A DNA stretch of 64,000 nt from Endocalyx cinctus (taxonomy: Eukaryota; Ascomycota; Sordariomycetes; Amphisphaeriales; Apiosporaceae). The notes beneath the pieces are model-generated. The model had not been told where the DNA came from. It was given only the letters and a program-made list of their open reading frames with translations, and ran no database searches. Below are positions 1 to 12,780 of the stretch, piece by piece. The stretch's first letter is position 1, and each line of letters starts with the position of its first letter. A program made the translations under genes and the position numbers. The stretch covers positions 1,116,001 through 1,180,000 of the forward strand of contig BCKC01000002.1 in NCBI GenBank assembly GCA_001600455.1. Direction: 5' to 3'.

Positions 1-1427
1 AGGTGCACATGTGGCGAAAATTTAGGTGAGCTCTGTTGATGCTAATTCCTTAGAAAACGAAATAGATATATCAGCATTAAAAACAAGTACCGAAGACCTC
101 ATTCCTAATTATCCAGCATCAAAAGCCGGTACCCGGATCCTGAGCCGAGAATGCCTGAGTTTACGAAGGGTCTTCTACACGCCTCTACGGAACCATCTTT
201 AAAAGCCTTTGAATACATACTATTCTGTATAAGTACATAATTCAAAACTTATTATATAATAATACCAAAATAACACTATAATGAATAATTCAAGTTATAG
301 TAAAAATTATAATATAAACTCAGGATGTTCTGTGGGCTGTAAGCTCACCTCTAGTCTTATCTTTTCTGTGTAGCATAGTAGAAATTGTAAACTCAGGACG
401 TTCTGTGGGCTGCAAGCTCACCTGGAAACAATCAAATGAACAAAAGTAGGTTAGGTTGTATTCTCTATAGTTTTTCATCATCTCGGATGGTCTCGGTTTA
501 AATAGACAGAAAGGGGGCTAGCCCCCCTTTAAACGCATATTCATGTATCCGGTCTCCACTCCTCCTGTTATTAATGAGTCATATTGGAGATAACATAATA
601 AGCATTATCTCAGTCAAACCGGTAATTTTCCCAGGAAACTCTTGTTAAGGCACTGGTACTGCTCTTACGTTTATGTTTAAAAACTATTTTTTCTCTTACC
701 CGCCAATCCTCGGTGCCTAGACCGAGATCTGTGCTGAACTCCTTCGTAGTATCATGCGGAAGAATAAGGCAGTCTACGGGAAATTTATGGAAAAAACTTT
801 TTCCCGTGTAGCTCCGATGGTGCCCATTGTAAAACCCTACTTTCGACATTAGGCAGCCCCTATTCTCAATTTCTTTCTAAATAACTACTACAGCAGTCAT
901 ATCGGCAAATATTTTATTTGATAATTACTACTACTTTTTTCTACCATTAGTCTGAGTAGCGCGACTCCGGATTGCCGGGGAAGATATAAATAATTACCGC
1001 GTCTTTGGTCTGGGAACGGTGCTCTCCTGAACTTGGGTTTCCCTCCAATTTTTCAGGGCGCCCGGCTTTTATTAATCCCCGATATTTACAGCCAGGAGTC
1101 ATAAATTACCCTTCCTAGTAATGGCCTGGAGCATAATCTTCCAATCTGGGTTCTTTCATTGGTTACTTACATCTAAGACAATTTCAGAAAACATACTCTC
1201 AAGTCGCAGTTTAGCTTCAATGTAACATTTACTAACTTGTATTAAATATTCTAGTGGATTGTGACAACCCTTCGGGGCCAAATATCACGCTACGGATGAA
1301 TAAGGCCCCAGTTACAAGTCCTAGCAAACAGAGCAGTAATCTTATATTGAACCTTAGAGGACCTGGATGCTCAGCCTAACTTCAACTCAAGTTCATTCCC
1401 CCAGCCCGAGCACAAGTTTAATTGAGA
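1..1427. other. Left-edge AT-rich intergenic DNA
   Basis: No gene is recognised. Bases 200-310 are extremely AT-rich. A 36-bp direct repeat is listed separately. A 79-codon frame on the minus strand (610-849) has no recognisable domain and no neighbouring exons that I could join. The stretch looks like decayed, possibly repeat-derived, sequence downstream of the permease gene. Confidence 0.6.
315..423. repeat. 36-bp direct repeat, two copies
   Basis: Copies at 315-350 and 388-423 are identical except for two positions, where the first copy has T and the second has C. One difference is CpA to TpA, the context used by fungal repeat-induced point mutation; the other is CpG to TpG. The copies start 73 bp apart. 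The short word AGGTGAGCT near base 24 is the inverse of the repeat end AGCTCACCT. A remnant of a mobile element is possible but unproven. Confidence 0.6.
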
Positions 1428-3347
1428 CTATATATCCCCCACACCCGCTTCTACCCCCTTCGCAGTTCGAGGATCAACCCCATCAGAATCAACAGGTGTC
1501 CCATCGATGGTTTCCATCTGAGCTGCCTCGTCCTCGTTCAGTAATTCCATCTTCCTGCTGTTCGCTGGGGGTGAGATTGAGCAAATACCCCAATAGAGAA
1601 TGGCGCCAAGCAAGAGGCCGACGATATAGCTAAGTTGATAAATGCGCTTCAAACCCTCCAGAATCTCGAAGCCGCCCACGGCGGCCACGAAGCCCGGCAT
1701 GCTAGGCGCTACGGATAAGAAGAAAGCGAGAAAGCCGCGCCAGTGCAATCCGTACACGTACCAGTACGATGAATCATCCCCGCCCCGGTACAGATCCGGC
1801 ACAACGACATTTTGCTTCCGGACCAGCCAGTAGTCAGCGCATAAGATACCCGTCAGGGGTGCCACGAAAACGCCGAAACTACTCAGCACCGTCAGGAAGG
1901 TCGACGCCGAGTTTAGGTATCGCCAGGGCTGGATCAGGATTCCAACTACCACGACGGCCAGGGCGCCGCGGCGGATGTCGAAAAAGTGTGGGAATAGTGC
2001 TACAATGTCCATCTATTATATGTCAAGTTTTTTTTTAGTATGATTCTCTCCCCGAAGCTGCATACCCGCCGATGGGTAAGAATAAGAACGAGGAAGGAAA
2101 CTATTTTGAGTACTTACACCTTGCTGTATACCGTTCTGAGTGACGTTGACAAAAACTTGACTGCTAAGTAGGCCCATGCCAGCGAAGAACGTCCCAGCCC
2201 GACATGCTGGCGTGTAGTGCACACGCTGGGTGTGCTGCAGGAGTAACAGTGGGGACCAGATGACCTCGCCGTAGAGGGATCGTCCGGCGCTCGTAACCAA
2301 GACGCCGATCAGGGCCCCGAGTGTGACGGTGATCGGCATGGTTAGGATCAAGGGTAATATGTCTGTACCGGGCTTCCGACTAAAGCGGGTCCAGTCCGCC
2401 ACCCGGGCCGTCCCGCCCGTGTACGCCCCCGCTACTGACGAGATGGAGCTCAGGATGGCGAACGCTCGGTCTACCCTGCTAAGCGACACCGTTGGGCTGA
2501 CCAGGTCTCCTGGAGTTCCACCATTTGCCTTTACGTAGTAACCTAATATTCCGGCAAAACAGACGACGATGATAACTGAGTTTTGTTGTGGTGCGAGTTA
2601 GTTACTAGTTACCTAGCCCCACCTTGACAAATAGAAAGAAGACTGCACGCGTCGCAGCGAAAAAAAGGCACTCACAAAAGTTGGGATATAGGAATTTCTG
2701 AACTCTCCAAACCGGTACAAATAGGACTGGTATATAAAATAAGAAGTAGATGAGAAAACCTATCAAGGCCTGCGTCGTGATCAGGGCACTGATTTTTTAG
2801 GTTAAAATAAAGATTGCGTGTTGTTAGCTTTCGTTTCGCTCTCGACGTTTTTTTCCCCCTTGAACAGGACATCCGCACCAACACAACTGCACACTCACCT
2901 CTCCGGTAGGGTATTCTCCATCTCCATAAAGTCGCGCGACAGGGCGCTCAGGATCACGACAACGGCCTGGCCGCCGTAATAAGACTGGATGCCGAAAAAC
3001 ACGATGCCGGTCACGACGCCGAGCAGGATGGCGAAGTACGCGCCCCACATGCCGAACGACATGCGCGACATCATCATGTACCCGACGTAATGCCTCCTCC
3101 CGATCTGACCCGCGAAGTACGACATGGCGCCCGAAACGGCCGTCGCGACCAGCACGGACCCGACCGCCTCGCCCGCGTTGAGCCCGATATCGATCATGCT
3201 GCTGCCGAGGGTCCACGACGTGATGCAGATGCCCGCCGTTGCCCAGTAGGCGAAGTAGTCCCACGCCGAGTACGTGCGTCGCTCCGGGAGTACGGGGCTT
3301 TGCTTTGTCAGTCGCTTTTTAAACCAATTACTTTGTACTTCCGGCAT
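1428..3347 (-). CDS. NCS1 (Fur-type) nucleobase/allantoin permease
   Basis: This is a plasma-membrane proton symporter of the NCS1 family, whose members import uracil, allantoin or related compounds. I join four exons: 2899-3347, 2676-2788, 2118-2575 and 1428-2012. They give 534 residues, a normal family length. All donors are GTGAGT or GTAAGT and every join keeps frame. Diagnostic segments are the first membrane span WATAGICITSWTLGSS, the central RVDRAFAILSSISSVAGAY and GTARVADWTRFSRKPG, the conserved GMDIVALFPHFFDIRRG across the last intron, and DYWLVRKQ before a late helix. About 12 hydrophobic segments are visible. The substrate cannot be read from sequence. It is the first of the metabolic genes at the left end and is transcribed in the same direction as the monooxygenase upstream of it. 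Confidence 0.9.
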
Positions 3348-4160
3348 AGCGTGTTGTAGGTAGGAGGTTATGACTGATTATCAATAATTAGAGTTTGCAG
3401 CTTACTAGATATCTTTGTTTCCCCATCGAGACGTGCCATGTTCCTTATAGAGTCGGATATCATGCTTCACTTGAAGGGCCTTCACAATCTTAGGTACGCC
3501 CATCTTCGCATATCGAGTAAATATGACTGGTTAGGAGTCCCTTAATCGTGAACAAGAAAATAATATTTTCCCGTAGTGGCTAATAAATATTATATACCAC
3601 TTTTTGTCTCAGGACTCTAGTTTTTGGTGGTATAGATTGATGGATAATATCCTCATAACAGCAGCGAGCGCGTGTTGAAATCTAAGCTCAAGTGATAAGT
3701 CTACAACACAATGTTGGTTAACCTCCCTGCACGCGTCCCTGCCTTATCTCTTCCATTTCCACTTCTAGTTTAGTGTCCAATCTCGTCAACTTTCTTGATG
3801 TGAAATGCCGGGGTTCTTCGGAACAGCGGCTGGGATCCTTCGGATGTCCCTGTTGTGTTGGCCGATAATCTTCCCCAATCGGATCGGATAGATATCCACA
3901 AATACGGTAGTATCTGCTAGAGGACAGAAATTAAGGCTAATATCAAGACGCATAAGAAGATTACAAGATCAAGAATATTTTACAAGGGTGCTCTGTCGGG
4001 GTGCATGCTGGCAAGCTGGTAGCTGCCAGCGGAGCCAATGAATTCTCGATTATGAGACACGAATGTACGAGCTCTCTCTATCAAGTTTCTACCTAGAAAA
4101 TAACTAGTCTATAGACATGACTAGTGGAAGTTAATCCGATATAATAATATCTCCGTCTAA
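3348..4160. other. Intergenic, permease promoter and monooxygenase 3' end
   Basis: About 0.8 kb of AT-rich DNA without a supported gene. It holds the promoter of the leftward permease and the 3' flank of the leftward monooxygenase. I see no distinct motif. Confidence 0.5.
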
Positions 4161-6214
4161 TTATTCGATATGCCAAGCGTGATCTGAACTACGCATATAC
4201 GGACTCAATCCGTCGACGTCTTGCTCGACATTAGCCTTAACTGCCCCATTTCCTAAGTACGAAAACCTATTACCGTATCTATACTTAATTTTGTAATCCT
4301 CGTAGCGGGGTTCCATCATTGTCTTGACGTGGTGTATTGTCTGGTAGGCGTACTGGTTAGATAATGTATTTTTTCCCCTTTGATACGAAAACATTGTGAC
4401 TCACCCCTCCAGGCCATAAGTATATCCTATTCTTAATTTTTCCATCTTTATACCAACTCCTGCAGTCCTCACTGAAGACGGTCTTTTTATGAAACTCGTC
4501 AATGTGCTCGGTTAGATCGTCGACGGCGTCCTGTCGCACTTCGACCGAGGCGATGTGCTCGTGCTGCATCTTCTTGATGACTTTAACAGCGTACTCGACA
4601 CCCGCTTCTATTGAAGGAAGCAGACTACCAGCAGCCCAAGTTGAACCGGGCCCGCAGATAGTGAAATAATTTGGAAACCTTGGCGTCGTGGACCCGAGAT
4701 ACATATTTATGGACTCGCCCCAATCCTCGTTTAGGGACTTTCCCTTACTATTATATAGTGAGAACGCTGGACGGGTCGAGACCTTGAATCCTGTCGCACA
4801 CACGAGTATATCGAGCTTGTGGGAGACCCCATCCGCGGTTACAATTCCCTCTGCCGTTGCCCTTACGAGAGGACCGTAGAGTGGCGTAACATTAGGCTTC
4901 GTCAAGGCCTCGAGGTACTGGTCACCAGGAGATAGTCTTCGGCAACCAGGCGAATATTTTGGAATCATACCTTCCAGCAATTTCTTCCTCTCTTCCGAGC
5001 TCCCCTGTACCTTCCCGATCCTCTCCGTCATCTCACCTGTGATGGCTTCCCTGAGGGCCTGCGACATCTTACTCCCGCGGATATAGGCGTCGTATATGTT
5101 ATTTGATTCAGCCTCAAGCCTCTTTCGAAGCCACAGATACTCCTCTGGGTCGTTGCGGAAGCGCTCCATCTCTTCCTTACTAAATTCGTACTGCCTGTTC
5201 CCCTTGTCTACCGTCTTACCCCTGCGTATGTCCGATTCCAAAATGTTGGATCCAAAAGGCGTCGCCACCCATGTCGGGGTTCGCATGAAAACCGTCAGGT
5301 GCTTAACCATTGGCTGAAGTGCCGGGACTATCTGTATCCCTGTGCTACCATTTCCGATGACGCCGACGGTCTTTCCCTTCAGATCAACCGTCTCATCCCA
5401 GTTCGAAGTATGCATCTTTGGACCGGCGAATTCATCGAGGCCTTCTAGGTCGGGCCACTTCCAATTATTTAGGAATCCACCTGCGTTAATAAGGACGTGG
5501 CACCAGTCTTCGCTCTTTTGGACGCCATTATCGCCCCCGGTGCCTTCAAGTTCTAGTCTCCACGTGAATGTTTTCTCATCCCAGTGAGCCGCGGCCATGC
5601 GTGTATTGAAGCGGATGAACTGACGGCAGCCATGACGGTCTGCGAAACCGGAGAAATAACCACGTATCTCCTTCCCTGGGGCGTAGTATCGACTCCAATC
5701 CCATTTTTGGTCCCATGAATAGGTGTACAAGGACGAAGGCGTGTCACAGGCCACTCCAGGATACCTATTCTCGAACCACGTACCACCCACATCAGAATTC
5801 TTCTCTAGGACTATCAATTCCCAGCTTCCGGGTACCAAGTTCTTGATCTATTGGATCATTTTTTTTTGTTTTTAATGATCAGTTTCAAATCGAGTCAAGT
5901 TAATATATCTCGTCAAAAGTACGTACTATTTTATAAATAGTACAAAGACCGCTCACGCCAGCTCCGATACATGCGATGCGCAGCTTCGACGGCTTTGAAT
6001 GATACTGGTTCAAGACCTGGTACGATACCGGAGCTGGAGGGTACTCGAAGGTTTCTTGCGGTGCGCTGGCGGCCTCTTCGTCGTCAACAGAAGTCGAAAA
6101 GAGATTAGTTAACTTGCGTTTCTTTTCCGTTGCTCGGGGTAGCGGATGGTCATGGCCGTTCACACCAAGGCTAGCAGCAGCAGTTGGCTGTAAGGAGACC
6201 TTGTCACTGCCCAT
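4161..6214 (-). CDS. Flavin-dependent Baeyer-Villiger-type monooxygenase
   Basis: It is predicted to use NADPH, FAD and O2 to insert oxygen next to a carbonyl, giving an ester or lactone. Three exons (5927-6214, 4405-5847, 4341 excluded and 4161-4340 last) join in phase 0 to give 636 residues. A FAD-binding GAGVSG sits at residues 84-89, the Baeyer-Villiger fingerprint FAGPKMHTSNWD (FxGxxxHxxxWD) at 236-247, and the NADPH-binding GNGSTG at 261-266. The last intron (4341-4404) restores WPGG followed by TIHHVK, the conserved C-terminal start. The N-terminal ~75 residues are low-complexity and have no clear targeting signal. The start is shared with a divergent SDR gene 756 bp away. An N-hydroxylating monooxygenase is less likely given the fingerprint. 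Confidence 0.9.
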
Positions 6215-6970
6215 TTCTAGTACCGGTTCTAAAAAGGGGAGATAAAACTATGACTTTATAGTATCGTTTAACTTCCTATGAAGAGCACTCGGGCCGAGAT
6301 CAGGACAGCCACTGATCGGCAATAAAAACAAAACAATTTAATAATGGTAACTATTCTGACCAAAATTATCGTACAGGACAGAATACTACTTTCTATATCT
6401 TCCAACAGCTGCAAAGCACATCAGATTATCTATGTGGCATCACCGCGCGGAAGCATGCTTCTGCATCCGACGGAATGGTGCCGCGGGGTAGTATCAAGAC
6501 CCAGGGATCAGGGTTATAAGCCCCACCGTCCCTCTCCGAGGTCTTGTGTGTTTATCTGACTTGGAATACGTGACATGTTCTTCAATCCATGCATTATCTT
6601 GAATAGCGAGCTAAATCGAGGTGTGCGAGGAGGGGTTCCATGTGCGAAAGCCCTAGTCTGACAACAGTGAGATAGGGGATGCCGATTCCCACACAAAACT
6701 CCGAGCACGTCATGTTATACCGGTCCATTTTACGTCTGTAAATGTAGGTGCAGGTAAGAACGGAGGAATAATTAGGCCATATGTTATTAAATGTGACTTA
6801 AAAGGTCTGGTTGGTGCGGTGCTTAATTCCAAAAGATAAAACACTATAGAAACTAGTCACTATTGATGCTAGTAGATATATACTTTGAATAGTCACTTTC
6901 ACAAAAGACTGGGGTAAACTAGAAATATAATGAGGCAGTGTTGATCAAGTACATATAAAGAAACTATAGA
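6215..6970. promoter_or_regulatory. Divergent promoter region, monooxygenase/SDR
   Basis: This 756-bp spacer separates the starts of the leftward monooxygenase and the rightward SDR, so it must hold both promoters. I could not pick out a convincing operator or TATA element. Short frames inside it have no recognisable product. Confidence 0.5.
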
Positions 6971-8118
6971 ATGGAAAATACCAATACCCATAATCCCAAG
7001 TATCGGGAGGCGAAGAAGCCCCTCGCAGACGCCTCGACGCCAGTTGCATCCTTGTTCCGGCTGGATAACAGGACCATAGTCGGTGGGTATATATTCCTTT
7101 AAGACAAAGTTATATGTACGGTGTTACTAAATTTGATGGTCTTTGACTAGTAACCGGTGGTGTTGGCGCGTTAGGGGTAGAATTAGTAGGAGCTATCCTC
7201 GAAAGCGGTGCGGACGTCATCTGCTTGGACGTAGTTATGAGCCCAAAACAAGAAATTTGGGGTAAGTATGAAGTATTTCGATTTCACTTCTCGCCCGTTA
7301 CTTTCCCTTTAATCTCTCTTATATAACTCTCCAAGTATTAAGATGGTACCTGGGAGAACAAACTTGTCCGACTCAGACAAGACTAAAATAAAGGGGGAAA
7401 AATCGCAGAACCTTTGGAGGACAAAGCCAGGCGGCACAAGACGGCTATATCGTATTACATGTGCGATGTGAGCGACGAGCCGCAAGTGACCCGGGTCTTC
7501 GCCGAGATGGTGCGAGGCCTGCGGAGCCCGATACGTGGACTAGTGAACTGTGTCGGCATATGCGTCAACTACTCCGCTATCGACTTCCCTTTAGCTCCGT
7601 TTAAGCGACTCTTCAACATCAACGTGGCCGGTCAATTCGCCGTGGCGCAGGCCGTCGCAAGGGAGGCGCAAAGGGCCGATGTCCCGGCCAGCATTGTCAA
7701 CATCGCGAGTATTAGCGGCTCCAGGGCTAACAAGGTCTGTATATGTATACCCTCCTAGCTCTACCTATCTAAGCTAACGACTGCGCTGATGATGCAGGGC
7801 ACCGATAACGTAGCCTACAACTCAACCAAAGCAGCCGTACACCAGATGACGCGATCGCTAGCTGCCGAATGGGGGTCGCGGGTTGGTATGCCGCTGATCC
7901 GCGTGAACTCGATCTCTCCCGGATACATCCGCACTCCAGCGCTGCAGGTCGCTCTCGACAGGCCCGGCCTCGAGGAACAAGTCGTCTCCGATCACATGCT
8001 CAACCGTCTTAGCACCCCCGATGAGTACCGTGCCGCCGTTATTTTCCTGTTGGGGGATGGAAGTAGCTTCGTTACGGGAGCCGATTTTAGGGTAGATGGG
8101 GGATACTGCGCGTGGTAA
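6971..8118 (+). CDS. Short-chain dehydrogenase/reductase (SDR)
   Basis: NAD(P)-dependent alcohol/ketone oxidoreductase. Four exons (6971-7082, 7151-7261, 7409-7734, 7798-8118) give 289 residues. The Rossmann motif TGGVGALG spans the first intron. The NIASISG segment supplies the catalytic Ser, and YNSTK in exon 4 is the YxxxK catalytic pair. The C-terminal SPGYIRTP and GADFRVDGGY are standard classical-SDR features. The third intron uses the less common donor GTCTGT. The N-terminal tail before the Rossmann fold resembles fungal polyol/ketose-type SDRs, but the substrate is unknown. It converges on the P450 gene. By context it could oxidise a hydroxyl intermediate (for example 3-hydroxyacyl-CoA) or make the ketone used by the monooxygenase. 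Confidence 0.9.
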
Positions 8119-8358
8119 TTGGTGCATAGCGAAGTGCTGGCTTGGATAATATGGTTAGCTTTGGGAAATCTGAAGGTTTTCGGTCTTGGGGGGATGAAGG
8201 GGGGGAAATAAAGTTAAATGAAATAATTGAATTCATTATCCTACCAAAGTGCAATCGCTTACTGCGAGTATCTGCAAAACAACCACTTTCCCTCCCTCCA
8301 CTCCCTCCATTTTAAACGGAGCCTTCAAATTGACCAGTATGAACATTATTTATAGTTT

Positions 8359-10072
8359 CTATGTATGGACAGGAGTCATATATACACTCAGGTCCGGCTT
8401 ATCCCACAGAGTATAAGTCTTTTGTTTGGCAATCCAGTCTCTGGTATCATCGGCTAAGCGAATATCGAAGTTGAAGATAATTTTCGCCAGGATAAGTCGC
8501 ATTTCGGCATACGCAAGACTATTTTAATTAGATTTTCCACATTAATCCGCGTTTCTCTTAAGGTTGCACTTACTTCTTCCCGATACAATTTCGAGGCCCA
8601 GTGCTAAAAGGCTGCATAGCATCTAGCCTATCGTTTTTGTATCGTGGGTCCCCGAGGAATCGCTCGGGACTGAATTTCCAGGGATCCGACCAGAATCGAG
8701 GGTCGTGGTTGATAGCCCACTGCCAAACACTCACGATGGTTCCTTCTGATACGTATTTGCCAAGTATCGTGGCGCCTCCCTTGGGTGTTGTTCTTGGCAT
8801 CCCAATAGCGACCGGTGGATACATTCGGAGACACTCGTCGAGGCATGCCAGCATATAGGAGAGATTATTAACAGAGCTCAAGGTAATGTCTTCGGTCTTG
8901 TTGAAACTTGAGCGCACTTCCTGGGTTAACTTCGCGAGCTTGTCTTCATTTGTACCTAGTAAGAAGATGGCGCCCGAGAGGAGCGTTGCCGTAGTTTCGG
9001 AGCCCGCGATGATGAGTGCCGACGCATTTACTGAAATTTGATCTAACGATGGTTCCTGCACACGTCGACTAGTTAGAAATCATACACGATCCGATTATCT
9101 TGGCATGGGAAAGGTATGCGACAATACCGAGAGGTATACCGTGCACTCTGACTTACCTGGCCTTCATGCTTTTTCAAGAAGCCCTCTATCAGATCACGCC
9201 TCTCTGCACCGAGCTCCATTCTTCGGGTGACCTTTTCCATCACCAACCGCCTATGTTCGTTTCGAGAAGTTTTAATCCGAGAATTCGATACCCAACCAAC
9301 CAGAAAGTTTCCTCCAAGAGAGTTTATGGCTTGAATATAACTGACGCTTTTGACGGTTTTAGCAATCAAGCGAACCCAGGGGTGGTACCCACTACCTTCG
9401 AGGCACCCGAAGGAGCTTCCGAAGCCAAGGTCACCAATAATATCAAAAGTTGTCCAGTTAATCCAATCCCGCATGTTGAGCGGCTTGGAGCCGCCGCCTC
9501 CGTGCTCGCGCAGGCGGCTAATAAGCAAATCAACGTACGATCCGAAAATGGGCTCTTGCGCTTTCATGCTGCGATCGGAAAACCCGTGCGCGAGCTGGCG
9601 ACGAAGGAACGCGTGCTCGTCGCGCGAGGCCGACATGATGGATCCCGGCTTCATCTGCTTGATCGGTCGATAAAACGGAATAAATTTGGGAAACTCGTCC
9701 TGGCCCGGCGGCTTGTGGCCGTAAATATCCTTCCACGCCTGAGGGTCGCAGAAGGCCAGCTCGTCCGGTGCGATGCGCACCACTGGGCCGTACCTGGCGT
9801 GCAGGTCGGATACGTGGAAGGGAAGCTTTCCTGATACGAGATATGCTGAGCGCGGAATGTGAGAAATTCGGTGGAATAGGGGGCCTGGGAAAGAGGCAAG
9901 AGGGTGGAAGAAAAGATTATACACAGCCGTGGACAGGGGGTGGATACCGACCTACTTGCACTGTTAGAGCTTTTGGATCTTAAACTTATACTCTGGGCAA
10001 TTTTCCTACCAGACTGACGACTAGCAGCGCCAGCCCAGAGATAGTGAAATAATCTGAATCAAGAGCAGTCAT
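8359..10072 (-). CDS. Cytochrome P450 monooxygenase
   Basis: Microsomal haem-thiolate hydroxylase. Four exons (10010-10072, 9157-9951, 8574-9055, 8359-8518) give 499 residues. Exon 1 is a 21-residue N-terminal membrane-anchor segment that a simple ORF search misses. The hinge FHPLASFPGP follows. The I-helix AGSETT is at about 303-308, the K-helix ExxR (ECLR) at 360-363, and the haem loop PFSTGPRNCIG places the axial Cys near residue 443. The final exon, starting NLAYAEMR, completes the L-helix. Introns have GTAAGT or GTAGGA donors, and the first has a CTAAC branch site. The closest family by feel is the fungal catabolic/secondary-metabolite P450s with short N-termini. The substrate is unknown, and neighbouring genes suggest an alicyclic or terpenoid-like molecule. 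Confidence 0.92.
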
Positions 10073-10712
10073 CGTTGTCACGTTATATCTTCAATCATAT
10101 GGGAAAATATCGTGATTTTTCTTTTGCAATCAATCAAATATATTGTTTGAGTGAGGCAAAAAGGTATACATGAGACGCGGAGAAATCGGAGAGGACGGCG
10201 TTCGGAAATACGTAATGATGACCAGGGGCCGTAGGACTTCTTCAGCTGCCCTAGCGAGGATGTTATTGGGTAGACTGTACACATTTCAACCACTTATTAC
10301 CGTTCATGAGAACGGCTTTGATATTCAAGCCATAACGAAGTACTATTGATTGTGGTCGGTATCCCAGATAGTATTCCTAATTCCCACTCGTCTATGCAGT
10401 GTACCTCCACCGCACCACCACTTTGATTCTGATAGCTTACCACCCTACAGGGAGCACACCCTACTTTAAACACATCATGAACGATTAGTTCGTGCCAATA
10501 ATGGTGTTAATTAGCGCTTGGGGATTTTAGGCCACCGATTCGATTCACCATTACTGACTACGACACCACCATAAGACTTCAACAAAAGACGCACCGAAAT
10601 ATAATGTAGTCGCATCTTCTACGGTCACCCAAACTGAGAAGTTGACAAGGTAAGATTATTATAATTAAAACACGCTATGGTTAACTATTTATTTTACAGC
10701 TTTCTGACTTAA
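10073..10712. other. Intergenic, P450 promoter
   Basis: 640 bp between two leftward genes: the promoter of the P450 and the 3' flank of the thiolase-like gene. No supported gene or distinctive motif is seen. Confidence 0.5.
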
Positions 10713-12780
10713 TCATAACATCTCTTTGCTCGGGAGATAGAACTTGCTCTTCCCGTCCGACTGCGTTTTTACCACCCCTTTCAATCCTACATGCTCGATA
10801 CTCGTGTCGCACAGCTTCCTCAATGTCTTCTGGTCACCGTGATTTGCGACGAACCGATGTCCGTTCCGGTCTAGTCTTCCTACGATGAGACCGATGCGCG
10901 GTTGGCCATTACGGCTGAATTCTACCGTGTATGTCTATGCGAGTGTCAGTCAATTCGTCTGGTTCAAAAGTACGGAGGACAGGAACTACGCACCTCAATA
11001 GTCGCTGCTCCTGTGGGCTTCGTATCAAATGGCGGCCTCGTTAACCCTCTAGCAAAGGTTGGCAAGGGTGCTTTTCGAGGGTATTCGAGATTATCTTTTC
11101 TAGGACTCGACGACAGGCATACCGCATGCTGATAGCTGAGTACCCCGCCGTTCGCAAGTATAAGTCCGGTTCTATAATTTCCGTTCCTCATCTGTCGTGT
11201 CATTTCCGCAATGGCCTGTATCATCTTTCTTTTAGTAATCCAACTCACCGATCGTGGTTATAGAAGATATCCGAGGTAACGGAGGCTAAAATCTTGGTAC
11301 ATAGAGTTGGTAATTCTATACTTACGTGCATTGAGTAGTTATTTCCGGCTCCTCCAAACGATGTCAATCCTCCGAGAAGTGTGATTGGCTTTGTTGGTTT
11401 GGTGGTATCGATACCCAAATGTCTACATGCCAACTTCGGGACAATCGGAAAGCATCTTTTATGCCTCGTCAGTCAAGTCTTCGCTTCAAGGATGACTCGT
11501 TTAAAACTTACGAGTACAAGTCGAAGCATTCGATATCATCTTTCCCCAGCCCAGAGACCTGCAGGGCAGTATCAATCGATTGCTCTATCGCAGGACTACG
11601 ATGAAAAGAAGGGCGTTCCCAGACTTGATGAGCACCTCGGTCAGCCCTATAGTTCCGAACCAAAGTTTATTGGGTGGCAGCGGCAAAGTGGGTACGTACA
11701 AGATGGATTCTCGCTAGTGCCGGCGCCTCCTAGCACGTATATCCACTTATTCTTCGGGATGCCGAGAGCTTCGGCGTGCTCAACTGTTGTTATTATAGCG
11801 GCGGATGCGAGATTGACCGTGTTGAACGCATTCATCAAGAGAGGATCTATATTAAATGAGCTAGAAAATCTTTTTTTTTGCTTTCCAATGATCGGTATAA
11901 GATAAAATAACCAGTAGATAACACTTACAGGGCGTGCATATCATCCTGTTTCGGCCCGTGACAGTGGCAATCTCATCTGCACTCCTTGGACGCTCTCCGA
12001 AACGATGGCTGTATTCTCTCTGGCACGCTATAGCATCGAAAGACGCGTACATAGATGCCGACTCGTTCGTGTTCTCCTGGTAGGTCTGCTTCTCGTGCGC
12101 CCTGAGGGCGTTTTCGTAAAACGGATATACCTGGATCGGTAGGCCCATTTCATGACGTGTAATGATGTCTAATAATAAGTATTAATGTTCATATTATAAT
12201 CCACGCGTTGAGAGAGAATACGAACTTTGCTCGCGCATCGAGAGGTCGCCGACCCTTACTATCTGGCCGGACATATCGGGAGGTGTCCAATTCGGCGGTA
12301 GTTTATTCATGGCCTTTTCCCAAGTAGCCACTAAGAACAAAACCTGTTAGCTTTCTTCCCATGTCGCCCATTTCATACTTATGATTGGAGTCATAATAAC
12401 GCACATGAGGCAAGCGCCTCGCCTCCGGTGATGATGGCTATTTTCGCCTTATTCGCGGAAACGCGACGAGCAGCTTCGTCGCATAACAGAGCCGGCTGGT
12501 TGCCTCCGTGTGTTCCAGTGTGCAGATGAGACGCATTTATGCCGAGTCTTTCGGCGATAAGAGCTGGAAGGTCTTTGTACGGCCACGTCCAAGTAGGTAC
12601 CACGGAAATGCTGTCGGCATTCGAGATGACCTGATCAAATGACGCACCGGTATCCTTGATCGCATTTTGAATAGCTTCGACCATGAGATCCAGCGGCTCC
12701 CGTGCATCTTCGACGTTCTGCGATTTGTTTTTGATCTCCCCCACGCCTACGATGACGGGTGTTGTCGGCGAAATCATCAT
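10713..12780 (-). CDS. Thiolase-like protein, TLP1 type
   Basis: Member of the thiolase superfamily acting on acyl-CoA. I join eight exons: 12405-12780, 12226-12330, 11929-12168, 11700-11846, 11512-11635, 11326-11455, 10994-11215 and 10713-10934, giving 521 residues. The exon 4/5 join is the least certain; an alternative acceptor would add a few residues before AHQVWERP. Landmarks are VIVGVGEIKNKS at the N-terminus, HGGNQPA where ordinary thiolases have the nucleophile Cys, ITGGEAL, WERPSFHRSPAI, DLYSCFP and LTSFGGAGNNYSMH. The last ~75 residues (RNGQPRIGLIVGRLDRNGHR) look like the extra C-terminal domain of type-1 thiolase-like proteins. An ungapped comparison with SCP2-thiolase puts Gly at the nucleophile position, so classical thiolysis is doubtful. 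It is divergent from the enoyl-CoA hydratase gene. Confidence 0.85.

Noticed and set aside
610..849. 79-codon minus-strand frame near the left edge
   Set aside because: No domain, no joined exons and AT-rich surroundings; not enough to call a gene.
9100..9834. 244-codon open frame on the plus strand
   Set aside because: Antisense to P450 exon 2 and across its intron; no domain.
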